Source: Peribacillus simplex
GTDB lineage: Bacteria; Bacillota; Bacilli; Bacillales; DSM-1321
Direction of reading: 5' to 3'
Length of the DNA stretch: 64,000 nt
Assembly: GCF_001578185.1 (NCBI RefSeq)
Contig: NZ_CP011008.1
Span: 2,818,001 to 2,882,000 of the forward strand
In this document: positions 53,361-63,177 of the stretch, piece after piece
Layout: each line of letters begins with the position of its first letter
How positions within the stretch are numbered: the stretch's first letter is position 1
The notes under the pieces: generated by a model
Seen by the model: the letters and a program-made list of their open reading frames with translations, nothing else
The model's database searches: none
What the model was told of the DNA's origin: nothing
Made by a program: the position numbers and the translations under genes

Positions 53361-53586
53361 CATATGCTTTGTCTTGATTTTATTTTTATTTCACCTTTTT
53401 CCGAGACATATTTAAGCTTAACCAACGATGAAAAAACCCATATTACGAAAAACGGAAGGGACTTTCTATTGATTAGCGGTTTCTGCTTTTTCATCTTAAG
53501 ACTTGTATTTCAAATTTTACTCTTTGCTATTAATTTGGAGAAAGCTGTATAATATATTGTTAAATAAGTTTGAAAGGTTGTTTTGA

Positions 53587-54504
53587 ATGAGCTATGTGAA
53601 AATTTACATCTTACTTTCCGGAATTATGATCACATGGGGATTAAACGTTTCAGTTATTAAAATTTTAGTTGCGAATACACAGCCCATAACAATAACTTCT
53701 TTGAGAATTTTTACAGCTTCCCTTGTAGTAATTCTTATCCTTATCATTCTTGGACTAATACGTCTTCCTAAAAAAAGTGAACTTTTTTACGTTTTTGGTG
53801 GAGCACTTTTGAGTGTCGTTTTTCATCATTATTTTTTAGCTGAGGGATTAACGAAAACATCCGCTTCGAATACCGGGCTGATTTTGGGCATGGGGCCTAT
53901 TTTGACTGTCATCTTGACTATGATATTCTTTCGAAAAAAGCCCACTTTAATTCGGCTTCTTGGCTTTATTTGCGGTGCGCTAGGTGTGAGTTTTACCGTC
54001 ATGGCAGGAAGTGGAGGAATTCATTCTATTAATCTGGGGGATGTGGATATTTTGCTATCCATTCTTTCACAGGCGTTAAGTTTCATACTCATAAATAAAG
54101 CATCAAAAACAATGGATCCACGATTATTAACCGGCTACATGATGCTGATCGGGTCTTTTGTTCTATTTGCCATAAGCTTATGGAAGGAACCTGATGGCTT
54201 ATCTTCACTGGCAATTGCACCGCCTTCCACCTGGGGAGCGTTCTTTTTCTCAGCTATTTTTGCCACTGCCCTTGGACACATGAGCTATAATTATGCAATT
54301 GGTCAGGTAGGCGCAGCCGAATCATCCATATTTCTTAACTTAAACACCTTATTCTCTCTGTTAGGGGCAGCACTTTTTCTTAATGAAGCCATTGTGCCTG
54401 CACATTTCATTGGTCTGATCTTCATTGTTTCAGGTGTATTGCTTGGCTCCGGGGCAATGGAAATTTGGATTCTTCAAAGAAAAAATAAAGGTATATCTGC
54501 TTAG
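53587..54504 (+). CDS. EamA/DMT family permease
   Basis: A 305-residue drug/metabolite transporter with ten helices in two EamA repeats. Repeat 1 has MITWGLNVSVIKILVANTQP and LAEGLTKTSASNTGLILGMG; repeat 2 ends LGHMSYNYAIGQVGAAESSI followed by FLNLNTLFSLLGAALFLNEA, the usual EamA closing block. The exported solute is unknown. ATG 53587 is preceded by AAAGG. It stands alone; downstream is a long symmetric hairpin. Confidence 0.88.
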   Translation: MSYVKIYILLSGIMITWGLNVSVIKILVANTQPITITSLRIFTASLVVILILIILGLIRLPKKSELFYVFGGALLSVVFHHYFLAEGLTKTSASNTGLILGMGPILTVILTMIFFRKKPTLIRLLGFICGALGVSFTVMAGSGGIHSINLGDVDILLSILSQALSFILINKASKTMDPRLLTGYMMLIGSFVLFAISLWKEPDGLSSLAIAPPSTWGAFFFSAIFATALGHMSYNYAIGQVGAAESSIFLNLNTLFSLLGAALFLNEAIVPAHFIGLIFIVSGVLLGSGAMEIWILQRKNKGISA

Positions 54505-54564
54505 CACAACAGCATTACCTGATTCCATATCTTTGTACACTAATACTATAGTGGATCATCGAAA

Positions 54565-54632
54565 AAAATAAGAGACGCTAAGACACTACTATTTCTATCA
54601 AAACATGAATTGTAGTGTCTTAGCTTCTTAAA
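54565..54632. terminator. long-loop hairpin after the EamA gene
   Basis: GCTAAGACACTAC (54577-54589) and GTAGTGTCTTAGC (54612-54624) form a perfect 13-bp stem with a 22-base loop. The T-run is poor (TTCTTAA). Confidence 0.6.
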
Positions 54633-54864
54633 TGCTGGTATTATTCATAATATTATATACTGGTACTTTAAGGTATTTCACTATGGTACCTGCCAAACCA
54701 TCCTCCATCTACAGAAAATAATCAATCTTGAATATTATTTCAGCCTCATTAAGTAGAGCTTCATTCATATCGGTTGGAATATAATCCGGAACGAAGGATT
54801 TTCTCTGTTTCACAATAGCTGTATACAAGAGAAACTTTAGTTTAAATAGGCTTTTGTTATTTCA

Positions 54865-55398
54865 TTAAGGTTTTACTGTTATTAAAGAGTATAGATTAGT
54901 ATCAAATGAAACATCATTTTGGTACATATAATTTCTCAATGTCCCTTCTTTTTTGAAACCTAAATTTGTCAACAACTTATTGGATGCTTTATTTTCAATA
55001 AAAACAATTGCTCCAATACGCGTTAGGTCAAGCTCTTTAAAACCATAAGAAATCACCTCACTGGCAGCTTCTGTTGCATAACCGTTACCCCAATCACTTG
55101 GGAAAAGTGCATAGCTCAGTTCTGCTCTCTTATGTTCATGAGACCACTCTTGAAATCCAATTGTTCCAATAATGCCATCCTTCCCTTTCAATTCAATTCC
55201 CCATTTAATCCCACGTTTTTCATCGAAGTTCTTTGAAAAATTCCTAATAATTTGCTTCACCTGTTCTGTATTTGTTAATGGAGTTTGACCATAATACCGT
55301 AGTACATCTGGATTGGAAAAACAATTTAATATATCCCATGCATCACCTTCAACCAATTCTCTCAAGACCAACCGTTCAGTTCTTAATATAGGAAACAT
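54865..55398 (-). CDS. GNAT acetyltransferase, RimJ/RimL type
   Basis: A 177-residue acetyltransferase. LRTERLVLRELVEGDAWDIL opens it, the CoA loop is ALFPSDWGNGYATEAASEVI (about residue 105) with the proper GNGYA glycines, and NKASNKLLTNLGFKKEGTLR closes the domain. It is close in layout to the gene at 29959, which has lost those glycines. ATG 55398 lies behind AGGGAGTGGAG; the longer frame to 55434 has no binding site. Target unknown. Confidence 0.85.
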   Translation of the reverse strand: MFPILRTERLVLRELVEGDAWDILNCFSNPDVLRYYGQTPLTNTEQVKQIIRNFSKNFDEKRGIKWGIELKGKDGIIGTIGFQEWSHEHKRAELSYALFPSDWGNGYATEAASEVISYGFKELDLTRIGAIVFIENKASNKLLTNLGFKKEGTLRNYMYQNDVSFDTNLYSLITVKP

Positions 55399-55604
55399 TT
55401 CTCCACTCCCTAAAACTAGATTCCTCTTAGCCATTTAAATTAGTTTAAACTTGGATAAATCCCTTGAGAAAAACCATCATTATTTGTTTATGAACATTTA
55501 TTTAAATAACCGCCCCAGGCCCTTACTTTCTATACACGTCCCTTCGCATTGCCCCACTTAGATATGAATGAATTTTTGTGCATCCCCATTTTTTTCATGG
55601 CCCA

Positions 55605-55790
55605 TTAATTTTGAACAACCACCTTTAGGCCTCCATAAATTTGTAGCGCAACACCCGTACGAACTGCCCTAGCTACTGATATATCAGACTTCCATTAAAA
55701 AAAGGTCAACCAGTATAAACATCCGGCTAACCCTATAATAAGAACGCACCCTTTAGCTTTATGAGGGCTTGACATAGTTTCCCAATCCAT
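55605..55790 (-). pseudogene. possible small multidrug resistance (SMR/SugE-like) relic
   Basis: From an ATG at 55790 without a binding site the frame reads MDWETMSSPHKAKGCVLIIG then LAGCLYWLTFF and stops. After the stop the strand continues ISVARAVRTGVALQIYGGL, which recalls the PISVAYAVWTGIG block of SMR transporters. Helix spacing fits an SMR protein with the centre shortened. This is a tentative reading from memory. The rest of 55435-55850 shows nothing. Confidence 0.35.
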
Positions 55791-55852
55791 AAACAGATTA
55801 CATGATATATAGACATTCAATGAATACAGTAATTGAATATCCCCTGCCATAA

Positions 55853-56839
55853 TTAGGATTTGCTGTTATGTTCCACAGTTATTACGACATTTCCCTTCTT
55901 GTGTCCTTTCTCGACATATCTATGGGCTTCAACTATCTCTTCAAACGCATAATATCTGTCAATGACCACTTTTAACTTCCCCGCTTCAACAAGTTCTTTA
56001 AGTAAGTTTAGAGCTTCGGGGGTTTCAGGTGAATTCTGACTCAATATTAGCTTCTTGCCGCTTGTCAATTTAGTCCATAGCATTCGAACACCTGGTAACG
56101 GTACAGTGACATTTAGATAAGTTCCGTCCTTTTTCAGCGATTTCATACAAGCTGAAAACGAACTCTTATCTACCGCTTCAAATATAACATCATAGGTCTC
56201 ATCCATTCTGGATAAATCTTCTTTAGTGTAGTCGATTACTTTATCTGCTCCCAGAGATTTTACCAATTCTAAATTTGTGGTACTGCAAACCCCTGTAACT
56301 CTTGCTCCGAGATACTTGGCAATCTGAACTGCATAACTTCCGACACTTCCTGAAGCACCATAAACAAGAACCTTTTGACCACTCTCTATGTTAGCTTTTC
56401 TAAGATAAAACAATGCTGTACGTGCCCCTATTGGAATGGCTGCGGCTTCCTCAAATGATAAATTATTGGGCTTAATGGCTACTGATCCGTCTTCAGGCAG
56501 ACACTTATACTCGGCATAAGCACCAAAACCCACTTGGGAAGCTGCAAATACATGGTCACCTGCTTTAAACAGCTTGACATCCTTACCTACTGACTCAACT
56601 TCCCCAGATAACTCCAAGCCTAATATGGATTTTTTTGGACGTCTTAAACCAATTATGATCCGAGCAGGCAGCCAAACAGAGAGAGGAACTTTAAAGCTAC
56701 GTGACCGAATATCCCCCATTGTTACCGTTGTCGCTTTTACTTTTACCAGTATTTCATTATCTTTAGGAGTAGGTTTTTCTACCTCTTTCAGTTGAAGAAC
56801 GTGGGGGGGACCGTACTTTGTGTATACAATTGCTTTCAT
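55853..56839 (-). CDS. zinc-less MDR oxidoreductase (quinone reductase-like)
   Basis: A 328-residue NADPH-dependent medium-chain dehydrogenase/reductase of the quinone oxidoreductase group. It has [20 protein letters not shown] at the start and the GroES-like part [20 protein letters not shown]. The nucleotide-binding loop reads [20 protein letters not shown] (about residue 150), and NADPH preference is suggested by [16 protein letters not shown]. The Cys and His ligands of zinc alcohol dehydrogenases are absent. It probably reduces quinones or enones. ATG 56839 has GGAGGGTAA before it. Confidence 0.87.
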   Translation of the reverse strand: MKAIVYTKYGPPHVLQLKEVEKPTPKDNEILVKVKATTVTMGDIRSRSFKVPLSVWLPARIIIGLRRPKKSILGLELSGEVESVGKDVKLFKAGDHVFAASQVGFGAYAEYKCLPEDGSVAIKPNNLSFEEAAAIPIGARTALFYLRKANIESGQKVLVYGASGSVGSYAVQIAKYLGARVTGVCSTTNLELVKSLGADKVIDYTKEDLSRMDETYDVIFEAVDKSSFSACMKSLKKDGTYLNVTVPLPGVRMLWTKLTSGKKLILSQNSPETPEALNLLKELVEAGKLKVVIDRYYAFEEIVEAHRYVEKGHKKGNVVITVEHNSKS

Positions 56840-57057
56840 TTACCCTCCTCCAATTCGATATATTCACTTAATACCTACGAATCGTCAAAAACTGTTCTTA
56901 AACCATCCTGCTCCGTTATTTTAATAAAGAATAACCCAAACCCTAAATTTTGGCAATCCAAACTGAAGTGAGAGCCATTTTTATAGGAATGATGTTAACA
57001 GGAATAATGGAATGGTATGCTTTGCACTTTCATTGCCTTATTCCGGATCCTATCCAA

Positions 57058-57114
57058 GAAGCGAGTAACTATTGTATAATCTCTAAAGGCGTTTACAATA
57101 GCTTACTCAGCTTC
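57058..57114. repeat. long hairpin that contains the sat stop codon
   Basis: GAAGCGAGTAACTATTGTA (57058-57076) pairs, with one bulge and one mismatch, with the inverse at 57094-57114 around a 17-base loop. The sat stop codon (TAA, 57103-57105) lies in the right arm. There is no clear T-run on the minus strand. Confidence 0.6.
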
Positions 57115-58281
57115 ATTTCTCTTCATGCCTCTAATAAGTACCTCAGCCACCTCAGGACGCGTAAACTCAAGCGGCGGGATAAGTCCCTTCCGAAGCATTT
57201 CCCTGACTTTGGTCCCGCTTAATATAAACCTGTCTTCATCTTTATGGGGACAGGTTTTCATGGAAGCCATGTTCAAGCATTTTTTGCAGAAAAAGCTATG
57301 TTCAAAGAACAGGGGTTTTATCCCTATTTTCAGGGGGTCAAACTGGTTAAAGATTTCTTGGGCATCATATGTGCCGTAATAGTCGCCTACACCTGCATGA
57401 TCTCGGCCGACAATAAAATGTGTGCACCCATAATTCTTACGAACAATTGCATGAAATACTGCTTCCCTTGGCCCTGCATAGCGCATTGCCGCTGGGTATA
57501 TGGCAAGCAAGACCCTATCCAATGGGTAGTATCCTTTTAGTAAAGCTTGATAACTTTCCATCCGAACATCGGCAGGTATATCATCTTTTTTCGTTTCACC
57601 GACAAGAGGATGCAATAATAGTCCATCAACAGTTTCCAATGCTGTTTTTTGCAGGTATTCATGGGCCCGGTGTACAGGGTTCCTCGTTTGAAACCCAACA
57701 ACAGTATTCCAACCTGAATCCTTGAACATCTTTCTCGTTTCGGAAGGGTTTAAATGAAATTTTTCGAATGGCTCATGTGATGCCCCATTTATTAAATAAA
57801 TAGGTCCTGCGACATATATATCCCCTTGTCCAAACAGCTTTTTAACCCCAGGATGGTTGGGATCTGCTGTTTTATATACGAGTTCGGCTTCCTCCTGCTT
57901 ATCGTATTCAAACTTCTCTTCCACCTGAATGATACCAATAAGTTCCCCTTCATCACTGTATAAAGCGACTTCGTCCCCAATGTTCAGCCGACTTGCCTCC
58001 TCCTTCGTGACAGGAAGAGTGATCGGTATCGTCCATGGTAAACCATTTGCCAGATGCATATCTTTGATGACGCTCCGGTAATCCACTTTTCCCATGAATC
58101 CCACAAGCGGGCTGAACCCGCCGTTTGAAATCATTTCCAGATCGGAAACATTCCATTTCGAGATGGTCAGGGACGATAAGGATTTACACTTTTCCAAATA
58201 CTCTTGACGGTCAGTTGCTGATAATTCACGTTGAATCAATTTCCCGCCATGTGGATCGATAATGTTCCTTTGTGCCTGCAT
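57103..58281 (-). CDS. sat: sulfate adenylyltransferase (ATP sulfurylase)
   Basis: Makes adenosine 5'-phosphosulfate and pyrophosphate from ATP and sulfate; first step of sulfate assimilation. The 392-residue protein is the single-chain Sat type. Nucleotide and sulfate sites are [14 protein letters not shown] (about residue 197) and [13 protein letters not shown] (about residue 290). A zinc-type cluster [15 protein letters not shown] (about residue 335) fits the bacterial form, and [14 protein letters not shown] closes the active site. It follows cysC by 73 bases and the TauE/SafE-type permease further up, forming one sulfate-activation unit. Confidence 0.95.
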   Translation of the reverse strand: MQAQRNIIDPHGGKLIQRELSATDRQEYLEKCKSLSSLTISKWNVSDLEMISNGGFSPLVGFMGKVDYRSVIKDMHLANGLPWTIPITLPVTKEEASRLNIGDEVALYSDEGELIGIIQVEEKFEYDKQEEAELVYKTADPNHPGVKKLFGQGDIYVAGPIYLINGASHEPFEKFHLNPSETRKMFKDSGWNTVVGFQTRNPVHRAHEYLQKTALETVDGLLLHPLVGETKKDDIPADVRMESYQALLKGYYPLDRVLLAIYPAAMRYAGPREAVFHAIVRKNYGCTHFIVGRDHAGVGDYYGTYDAQEIFNQFDPLKIGIKPLFFEHSFFCKKCLNMASMKTCPHKDEDRFILSGTKVREMLRKGLIPPLEFTRPEVAEVLIRGMKRNEAE

Positions 58282-58354
58282 TTATAACTCCTCAATCATT
58301 AGATTTGGTTTGGTTTGTTTCATATTCTCCTTTTCAAATTCGGACATGTACATG

Positions 58355-58951
58355 TTAAAGACCATTATCCTTTAAATATTTCATGACCTGCTGCACGCAT
58401 TCTTCAATGGTGTAATGATTGGTTTCTATAAGAATCTCTGGATTTCCAGGTTCTTCATAAGGATCCGAAACGCCTGTGAAGTGAGTGATTTCCCCATTTC
58501 TAGCTTTCTTGTACAATCCTTTTGGATCCCGTTTTTCGCAGGCTTCGATGGGACACTTTACATAAATTTCAATAAACTCATCTTGTTGTACCTTTTTTCT
58601 TACTTCCTCCCTGTCACTGGCATAAGGCGAAATGAAAGTGGCCAACACAACGATTCCGCTATCCACAAAAATTTTGGAGACTTCCCCGATTCTCCTTATA
58701 TTCTCTTTACGGTCATCCGAGCTGAAACCAAGGTCTTCATTCAATCCATTGCGTAAATTATCTCCATCTAAAATATATGTCGAAATTCCCATCGCATACA
58801 TTCTTCCTTCAACCATATTTGCGATGGTAGACTTACCCGACCCTGATAACCCTGTAAACCAAAGAATATAGCTTTTATGTCCGTGCAGAGTTTGCCTTAG
58901 CTCTTTCGTAATGGAAAAAGGATGTTGATGGATATTCTCTTGTTGACTCAC
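58355..58951 (-). CDS. cysC: adenylylsulfate kinase
   Basis: Phosphorylates APS to PAPS; 198 residues, normal length. P-loop GLSGSGKSTIANMVEGRMYA (about residue 37), the APS-binding DGDNLRNGLNEDLGFSSDDR (about residue 62), IRRIGEVSKIFVDSGIVVLA, and the lid CEKRDPKGLYKKARNGEITH (about residue 142) are all intact. The ATG lies 12 bases after the permease stop and sat follows, so the three genes are co-transcribed. No PAPS/APS reductase (cysH) is in the window. Confidence 0.95.
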   Translation of the reverse strand: MSQQENIHQHPFSITKELRQTLHGHKSYILWFTGLSGSGKSTIANMVEGRMYAMGISTYILDGDNLRNGLNEDLGFSSDDRKENIRRIGEVSKIFVDSGIVVLATFISPYASDREEVRKKVQQDEFIEIYVKCPIEACEKRDPKGLYKKARNGEITHFTGVSDPYEEPGNPEILIETNHYTIEECVQQVMKYLKDNGL

Positions 58952-58963
58952 ACTATCTCCCCT

Positions 58964-59836
58964 TTATTCTTTATGGGACCCCTTTTTATTGTTCCTGATG
59001 ACAAAGACTAAAGAACCTGCCCACGCAATTAAAATAATCATATATATATAGGGTGCCCAATGATCATGGTTAGTCCAAGTGGCAATCAACGTCCGGGCAT
59101 TCGTCAAGATGATAAACCCCCCAACAAGGACGCCCAATAAATAAGATGGCAATTTCGTAACGATCCATGCAGCAATCGGGGCAGCAATAATCCCGCCTAC
59201 CATAAGGGAGATTACCCAAAACCAGTTGACTTCCTGCCAACCTAATGCAATGAGGAACCCTAAGGTTGCGGAAACAGCAATAGCAAACTCGCTTGTGTCA
59301 ACAGTTCCAACAACTTTTCTGGCAGGAACGCCTTTTTGGGATAATAGGACAGGAGTTGTGATGGGACCCCAACCTCCCCCACCGGTTGCATCTGCGAAAC
59401 CGGCTATCAAACCTAATGCTATCGATTTTTTTCTGGATAGATTAATTGATTTCTTTTCATTTATTTTCTGAGACGTTTTTAAAAAGCGAAAAAGTACATA
59501 CACGCCAAGAAACAGCAAAAATATTGAAATGTATGGTTTTATCACATCTCCTGGTAAATTACTTAAAAAACACGCTCCTGCAAATGCCCCAACAGATCCT
59601 GGGATGATTAATTTGAAAAGGGCTTGGCGGTCCACATTTCCGAATTTCAAATGAGAAATGCCTGATGCCGCAGTTGTCACGACTTCTGCCAAATGAACAG
59701 ATGCCGAGGCCACTGCCGGTGCGATTCCGAATGTCAGCAACAACGTTGTGGATGTAACCCCATATGCCATACCTAATGACCCATCGATCAGCTGAGCCAG
59801 AAATCCGATAAACGCGAATATAATGAGCTTTCTCAT
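58964..59836 (-). CDS. TauE/SafE family anion permease
   Basis: A 290-residue membrane protein with eight or nine helices. The start IFAFIGFLAQLIDGSLGMAY and the second-repeat motif ALGLIAGFADATGGGGWGPI (about residue 140) are the TauE/SafE hallmarks. Family members move sulfite, sulfate or organosulfonates. Being first in an operon with cysC and sat, it is most simply the sulfate (or sulfur-oxyanion) transporter that supplies them; direction is inferred. A strong GTAGGAGGAG site precedes ATG 59836. A half-match to the CymR box (ATCGGAATT at about 59933) lies about 95 bases upstream. Confidence 0.87.
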   Translation of the reverse strand: MRKLIIFAFIGFLAQLIDGSLGMAYGVTSTTLLLTFGIAPAVASASVHLAEVVTTAASGISHLKFGNVDRQALFKLIIPGSVGAFAGACFLSNLPGDVIKPYISIFLLFLGVYVLFRFLKTSQKINEKKSINLSRKKSIALGLIAGFADATGGGGWGPITTPVLLSQKGVPARKVVGTVDTSEFAIAVSATLGFLIALGWQEVNWFWVISLMVGGIIAAPIAAWIVTKLPSYLLGVLVGGFIILTNARTLIATWTNHDHWAPYIYMIILIAWAGSLVFVIRNNKKGSHKE

Positions 59837-60161
59837 TTTCTCCTCCTACATGAGCATTCCCTTATTTTTATAACCTACATGTTGCCAAGTTTCTGTAACT
59901 TACCAATGAATTACGCTCGTCCAATGTCGATTATCGGAATTAAGTCTTGCTAACAAAAACTTTTTCCAATTGGTGACAATCCCCTATTATTAGGGAAAAA
60001 TGAATGATTTCTATAAGATATGCAAAGAGCTTTATGTATGTTAATTGACTTAAGACGAAGTTGGAAAATTAATTTGGGCACTCTCGAGGTCTGGTGATGA
60101 TATCCAAGCTAAAGAAGCCCCTGTTTTATAAACAAGGACCTTCACTATCCATCATGATCAT

Positions 60162-60884
60162 CTATTGCTTCCTAAGTTCATTTACCAATAATTGTTTCAT
60201 TTTGGCATGATGTCGATTAACCACATGCCTATTTTCCAATTTGATGCTACCTTCATGTTTTTTAGAGCCCATTTCTGTATGAATCCTATAAAGTAATAGG
60301 GGTTGAGGCACAAAGTGAAATTTGAAGTTTTGCAAGATCCGCAACCATAAATCATAATCATGTGTGTATTGAAGCGTTTCATCAAAAACTCCGATGAGCT
60401 CGAAAACCTTCCTGTGAATCATAACCGAGCAGCCGTTAATAATGTTTCCTCTGATCATTGCTTTAAAAAGTTCAAGTTGATTAGACGGGTATATCCCTAT
60501 TAAGGGAGAAATGATCTCTCCATCATCATCCATGCAGTAATAACTGGTATAACTAAAATAGGCATTCTCCCTTTTCATTAGATCCAACTGGACTTCCGTT
60601 TTTTCTGGGTAAAAGATGTCATCAGAACTAAGCCAGCATACATAGTCACCTGCTGCTTTTTCGATGCCGGTATTCAAGGCACTGGCCGTCCCGCCATTTT
60701 CCTTTTTAATGTAAATGATTTTATCTAGAAACGGATCGATTTTTTCTGAATATAATGTAGAGCCGTCATTGACTACGATAATTTCAATATTTTTGTAGGT
60801 TTGATTGACCAAACTCTCCAAAGCTTTATCGATATATGGACAATTATAAAATGGAACAACAATCGACACTTTCTCCACATTCAC
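60162..60884 (-). CDS. family 2 glycosyltransferase
   Basis: A 240-residue GT-A fold transferase with no membrane helix. VSIVVPFYNCPYIDKALESL (donor base site), IIVVNDGST (about residue 37), the metal-binding DXD-like LSSDDIF (about residue 88) and the catalytic HDYDLWLRIL (about residue 170) are all in place. It transfers a sugar from a nucleotide donor to an unknown acceptor. It is divergent from the LamG-glycosyltransferase gene across 270 AT-rich bases, and a spore-coat-like gene lies beyond, which suggests glycan addition at the cell or spore surface. Confidence 0.88.
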   Translation of the reverse strand: MNVEKVSIVVPFYNCPYIDKALESLVNQTYKNIEIIVVNDGSTLYSEKIDPFLDKIIYIKKENGGTASALNTGIEKAAGDYVCWLSSDDIFYPEKTEVQLDLMKRENAYFSYTSYYCMDDDGEIISPLIGIYPSNQLELFKAMIRGNIINGCSVMIHRKVFELIGVFDETLQYTHDYDLWLRILQNFKFHFVPQPLLLYRIHTEMGSKKHEGSIKLENRHVVNRHHAKMKQLLVNELRKQ

Positions 60885-61155
60885 CCTCCTTCAAAGAACA
60901 GTGAACCCTAATTTCCCTTCAAAAGAAGTATAACTATATTCGTAATATATGAGACTCATTGAGCGAATATTAACAGATTATCTTATCTAATAACTGCCAA
61001 TAAATTCAGTCTCTTATCTGTCATATATTCTAAAAATTGGATGAAGTACATATGTTGATAAGGGCTTTCCACCATTTATAACGACTTAAACATGAATTAT
61101 ATGTACATAAACATGCATTCGATTCTTTTTAAAAAACTGCTGGGGGTTTTCAATT

Positions 61156-62937
61156 ATGCAGCACACCACTTTTCCTGCTTTCCAAAAGAATGGCACCATA
61201 ACGACTAAAAAAAGACTATTCACTGAAATTCAAAATACATTTACCATAGAATTCTGGGCAAAACCTGAACTTCCTCATGAAGTCAAAAAAATAGCGACAA
61301 GTGGCTTCTCAAAAATTATTAACGAAAGATTTGCCATAGTACCGGTATTTGGAGCATATGATGATGGGGATGGTACTCGGGCAGGTGTTGGAGTATCGGT
61401 GGGAACAAATGGAATTTCAATATATGAGCATACAATTGACCATTTCCCTGCGACTTTGATTCACGAAACTCCAATAAATGATTGGACGCATATTGCTGTT
61501 GTATATGCTAATAAAAAACCCACATTATATATAAATGGAAGATATACTAAAACGGGAAAAGTCAGTAGAAAAAAAACAGTAGTTCCTTCGGGAGTTTTTG
61601 CGGGAATGAAGGATTTAAGCTTTTATGTTGGTGGTCTAAATGAAATACGAATCTGGAGCACAGCAAGGATGTCCCATGAAATCCAACAAAATATGAGTAA
61701 AAAACTTACCGGGAATGAACCAGCGCTTTTTGGCTATTGGAAATTGGATGAAGGTACTGGTATTATCGCTCACGATTCAACCATGAATAAAAACGACGGA
61801 ACGATTGAGGGAGCAGACTGGCACTCACCTAAAAATTCAGAAAAGCCGAAAACAGACATGAATGTCTTGTTTACTTTTTTTGTTCCGAGCGGCGGAATAG
61901 AAACATTAAATAGACAACGCTTTTATGCTCTGGCAAAAGAACAAATAAACTGTCACTTTTTATATACACAAAATGGAACGGGACTACAAAACAAAATTAA
62001 TACTTCTATTTTTGTTTCAAACAACGATGATGAAATTAAAGATATTATCCTAAAAGGAAATTATGATGCTATTGTTGTTGCTTCCGATCTTGTGCTATTA
62101 CAAACAATAAAGAAGTTTGGGTACAAGGGAATTTTAATTTACGAAAATCAAGGGTTAGGTTTCAACAAAGAATATGCAGATAATTATCTACAAGCTCACG
62201 CACCCATAATAGATAATTATTGTGACGCAATTTTGTACCCCCAAACACCTCATCTTATTCAAGCGTTTGAGACTTATTTTCCTAATAAGAAAAAATTTTG
62301 TTTTCATAATTGCTTCAATACTGATGATTTTAAATACCAGATACACACAAAGAGAAATAACCCCATTATTGGCTGGGTAGGAAGGTTGGAGGAAAATAAA
62401 AACTGGAAAGACTTTTTATCTATTGGGTCTAAATTAATCACTAAAAATCCTTCTATCCAACTTTGGATGTTTGAAGATGACACATTGTCAAATCAAGAAG
62501 AGAGGTTAGCCTTTGAACAAAAAGTTAATGAATTAAGCCTGAAGAACCACCTTAAGATGTATGTAAATCAGCCACATAATAAAATGGCTGAATATTTTTC
62601 AATCATTGGTGACTCCGGTGGCTTTTTATGTTCTACATCAAAAGTAGAAGGGTTTGGATATGCAGTTCTGGAAGCAATGGTTTGCCGATGCCCTGTTCTA
62701 TCAACAGACTCTGATGGGGTACGTAGTTTTATCAGACATAATCAAACAGGAAAATTTTTCGATCAGGGAAATATCGATCAGGCAGAATTAGAAGGAAATG
62801 AGTTATTGTCAAACATTCCTTTAAGAGAAGATATTAGAAGAAAGGCTGTCAAGCATATTGAAACAAATTTCTCTCCGGGTAAATATTCGAAAAATTTTAT
62901 AAACATGATCCACGATCTTAAAAATGCAGATCAATAA
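61156..62937 (+). CDS. LamG-like domain fused to a GT4-type glycosyltransferase
   Basis: A 593-residue protein with two parts. Residues about 20-220 form a LamG/concanavalin-like jelly roll: TIEFWAKPELPHEVKKIATS, DWTHIAVVYANKKPTLYING, GGLNEIRIWSTARM, then LFGYWKLDEGTGIIAHDSTM. Residues about 235-590 form a GT-B glycosyltransferase: LFTFFVPSGGIETLNRQRFY, the donor-domain start IIGWVGRLEENKNWKDFL (about residue 407), and STSKVEGFGYAVLEAMVCRC with the catalytic Glu (about residue 503). No signal peptide or membrane helix, so the jelly roll lies in the cytoplasm with the enzyme. It may hold the glycan or protein acceptor. The ATG has GGGGG upstream and a terminator follows at 62997. Confidence 0.85.
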   Translation: MQHTTFPAFQKNGTITTKKRLFTEIQNTFTIEFWAKPELPHEVKKIATSGFSKIINERFAIVPVFGAYDDGDGTRAGVGVSVGTNGISIYEHTIDHFPATLIHETPINDWTHIAVVYANKKPTLYINGRYTKTGKVSRKKTVVPSGVFAGMKDLSFYVGGLNEIRIWSTARMSHEIQQNMSKKLTGNEPALFGYWKLDEGTGIIAHDSTMNKNDGTIEGADWHSPKNSEKPKTDMNVLFTFFVPSGGIETLNRQRFYALAKEQINCHFLYTQNGTGLQNKINTSIFVSNNDDEIKDIILKGNYDAIVVASDLVLLQTIKKFGYKGILIYENQGLGFNKEYADNYLQAHAPIIDNYCDAILYPQTPHLIQAFETYFPNKKKFCFHNCFNTDDFKYQIHTKRNNPIIGWVGRLEENKNWKDFLSIGSKLITKNPSIQLWMFEDDTLSNQEERLAFEQKVNELSLKNHLKMYVNQPHNKMAEYFSIIGDSGGFLCSTSKVEGFGYAVLEAMVCRCPVLSTDSDGVRSFIRHNQTGKFFDQGNIDQAELEGNELLSNIPLREDIRRKAVKHIETNFSPGKYSKNFINMIHDLKNADQ

Positions 62938-62996
62938 GACCCATTCCTCTCCAGCCTTTAGCCGCTTATAGTGGTAAGAGTACAACATAAAGGGAA

Positions 62997-63030
62997 TCAC
63001 CGCTTCCATTCAAAAGGAAGCGGTTTTTCC
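62997..63030 (+). terminator. terminator of the LamG-glycosyltransferase gene
   Basis: ACCGCTTCC (62999-63007) pairs with GGAAGCGGT (63016-63024), followed by TTTTT. Confidence 0.85.
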
Positions 63031-63177
63031 ACATGTTTATTTTCCTACAGGGCTGCCCCTATAGAACTAACTTATATTTTGGGACTCTTCATTTATATAT
63101 TACCGGTTCTCAATTCTCAATGTTTTGATTTTGTAAGCTTTATAGCCTAAATCTATTTACATTTCCAAATTATTCTA

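Noticed and set aside
53298-53552. 84-codon plus-strand frame upstream of the EamA gene
   Set aside because: Overlaps a decayed minus-strand gene and has no binding site.
56950-57060. Plus-strand segment that recalls the end of a TetR-type domain (FIGMMLTGIMEWYALHF)
   Set aside because: No start or upstream DNA-binding part; the frame then runs into the sat gene as a shadow.
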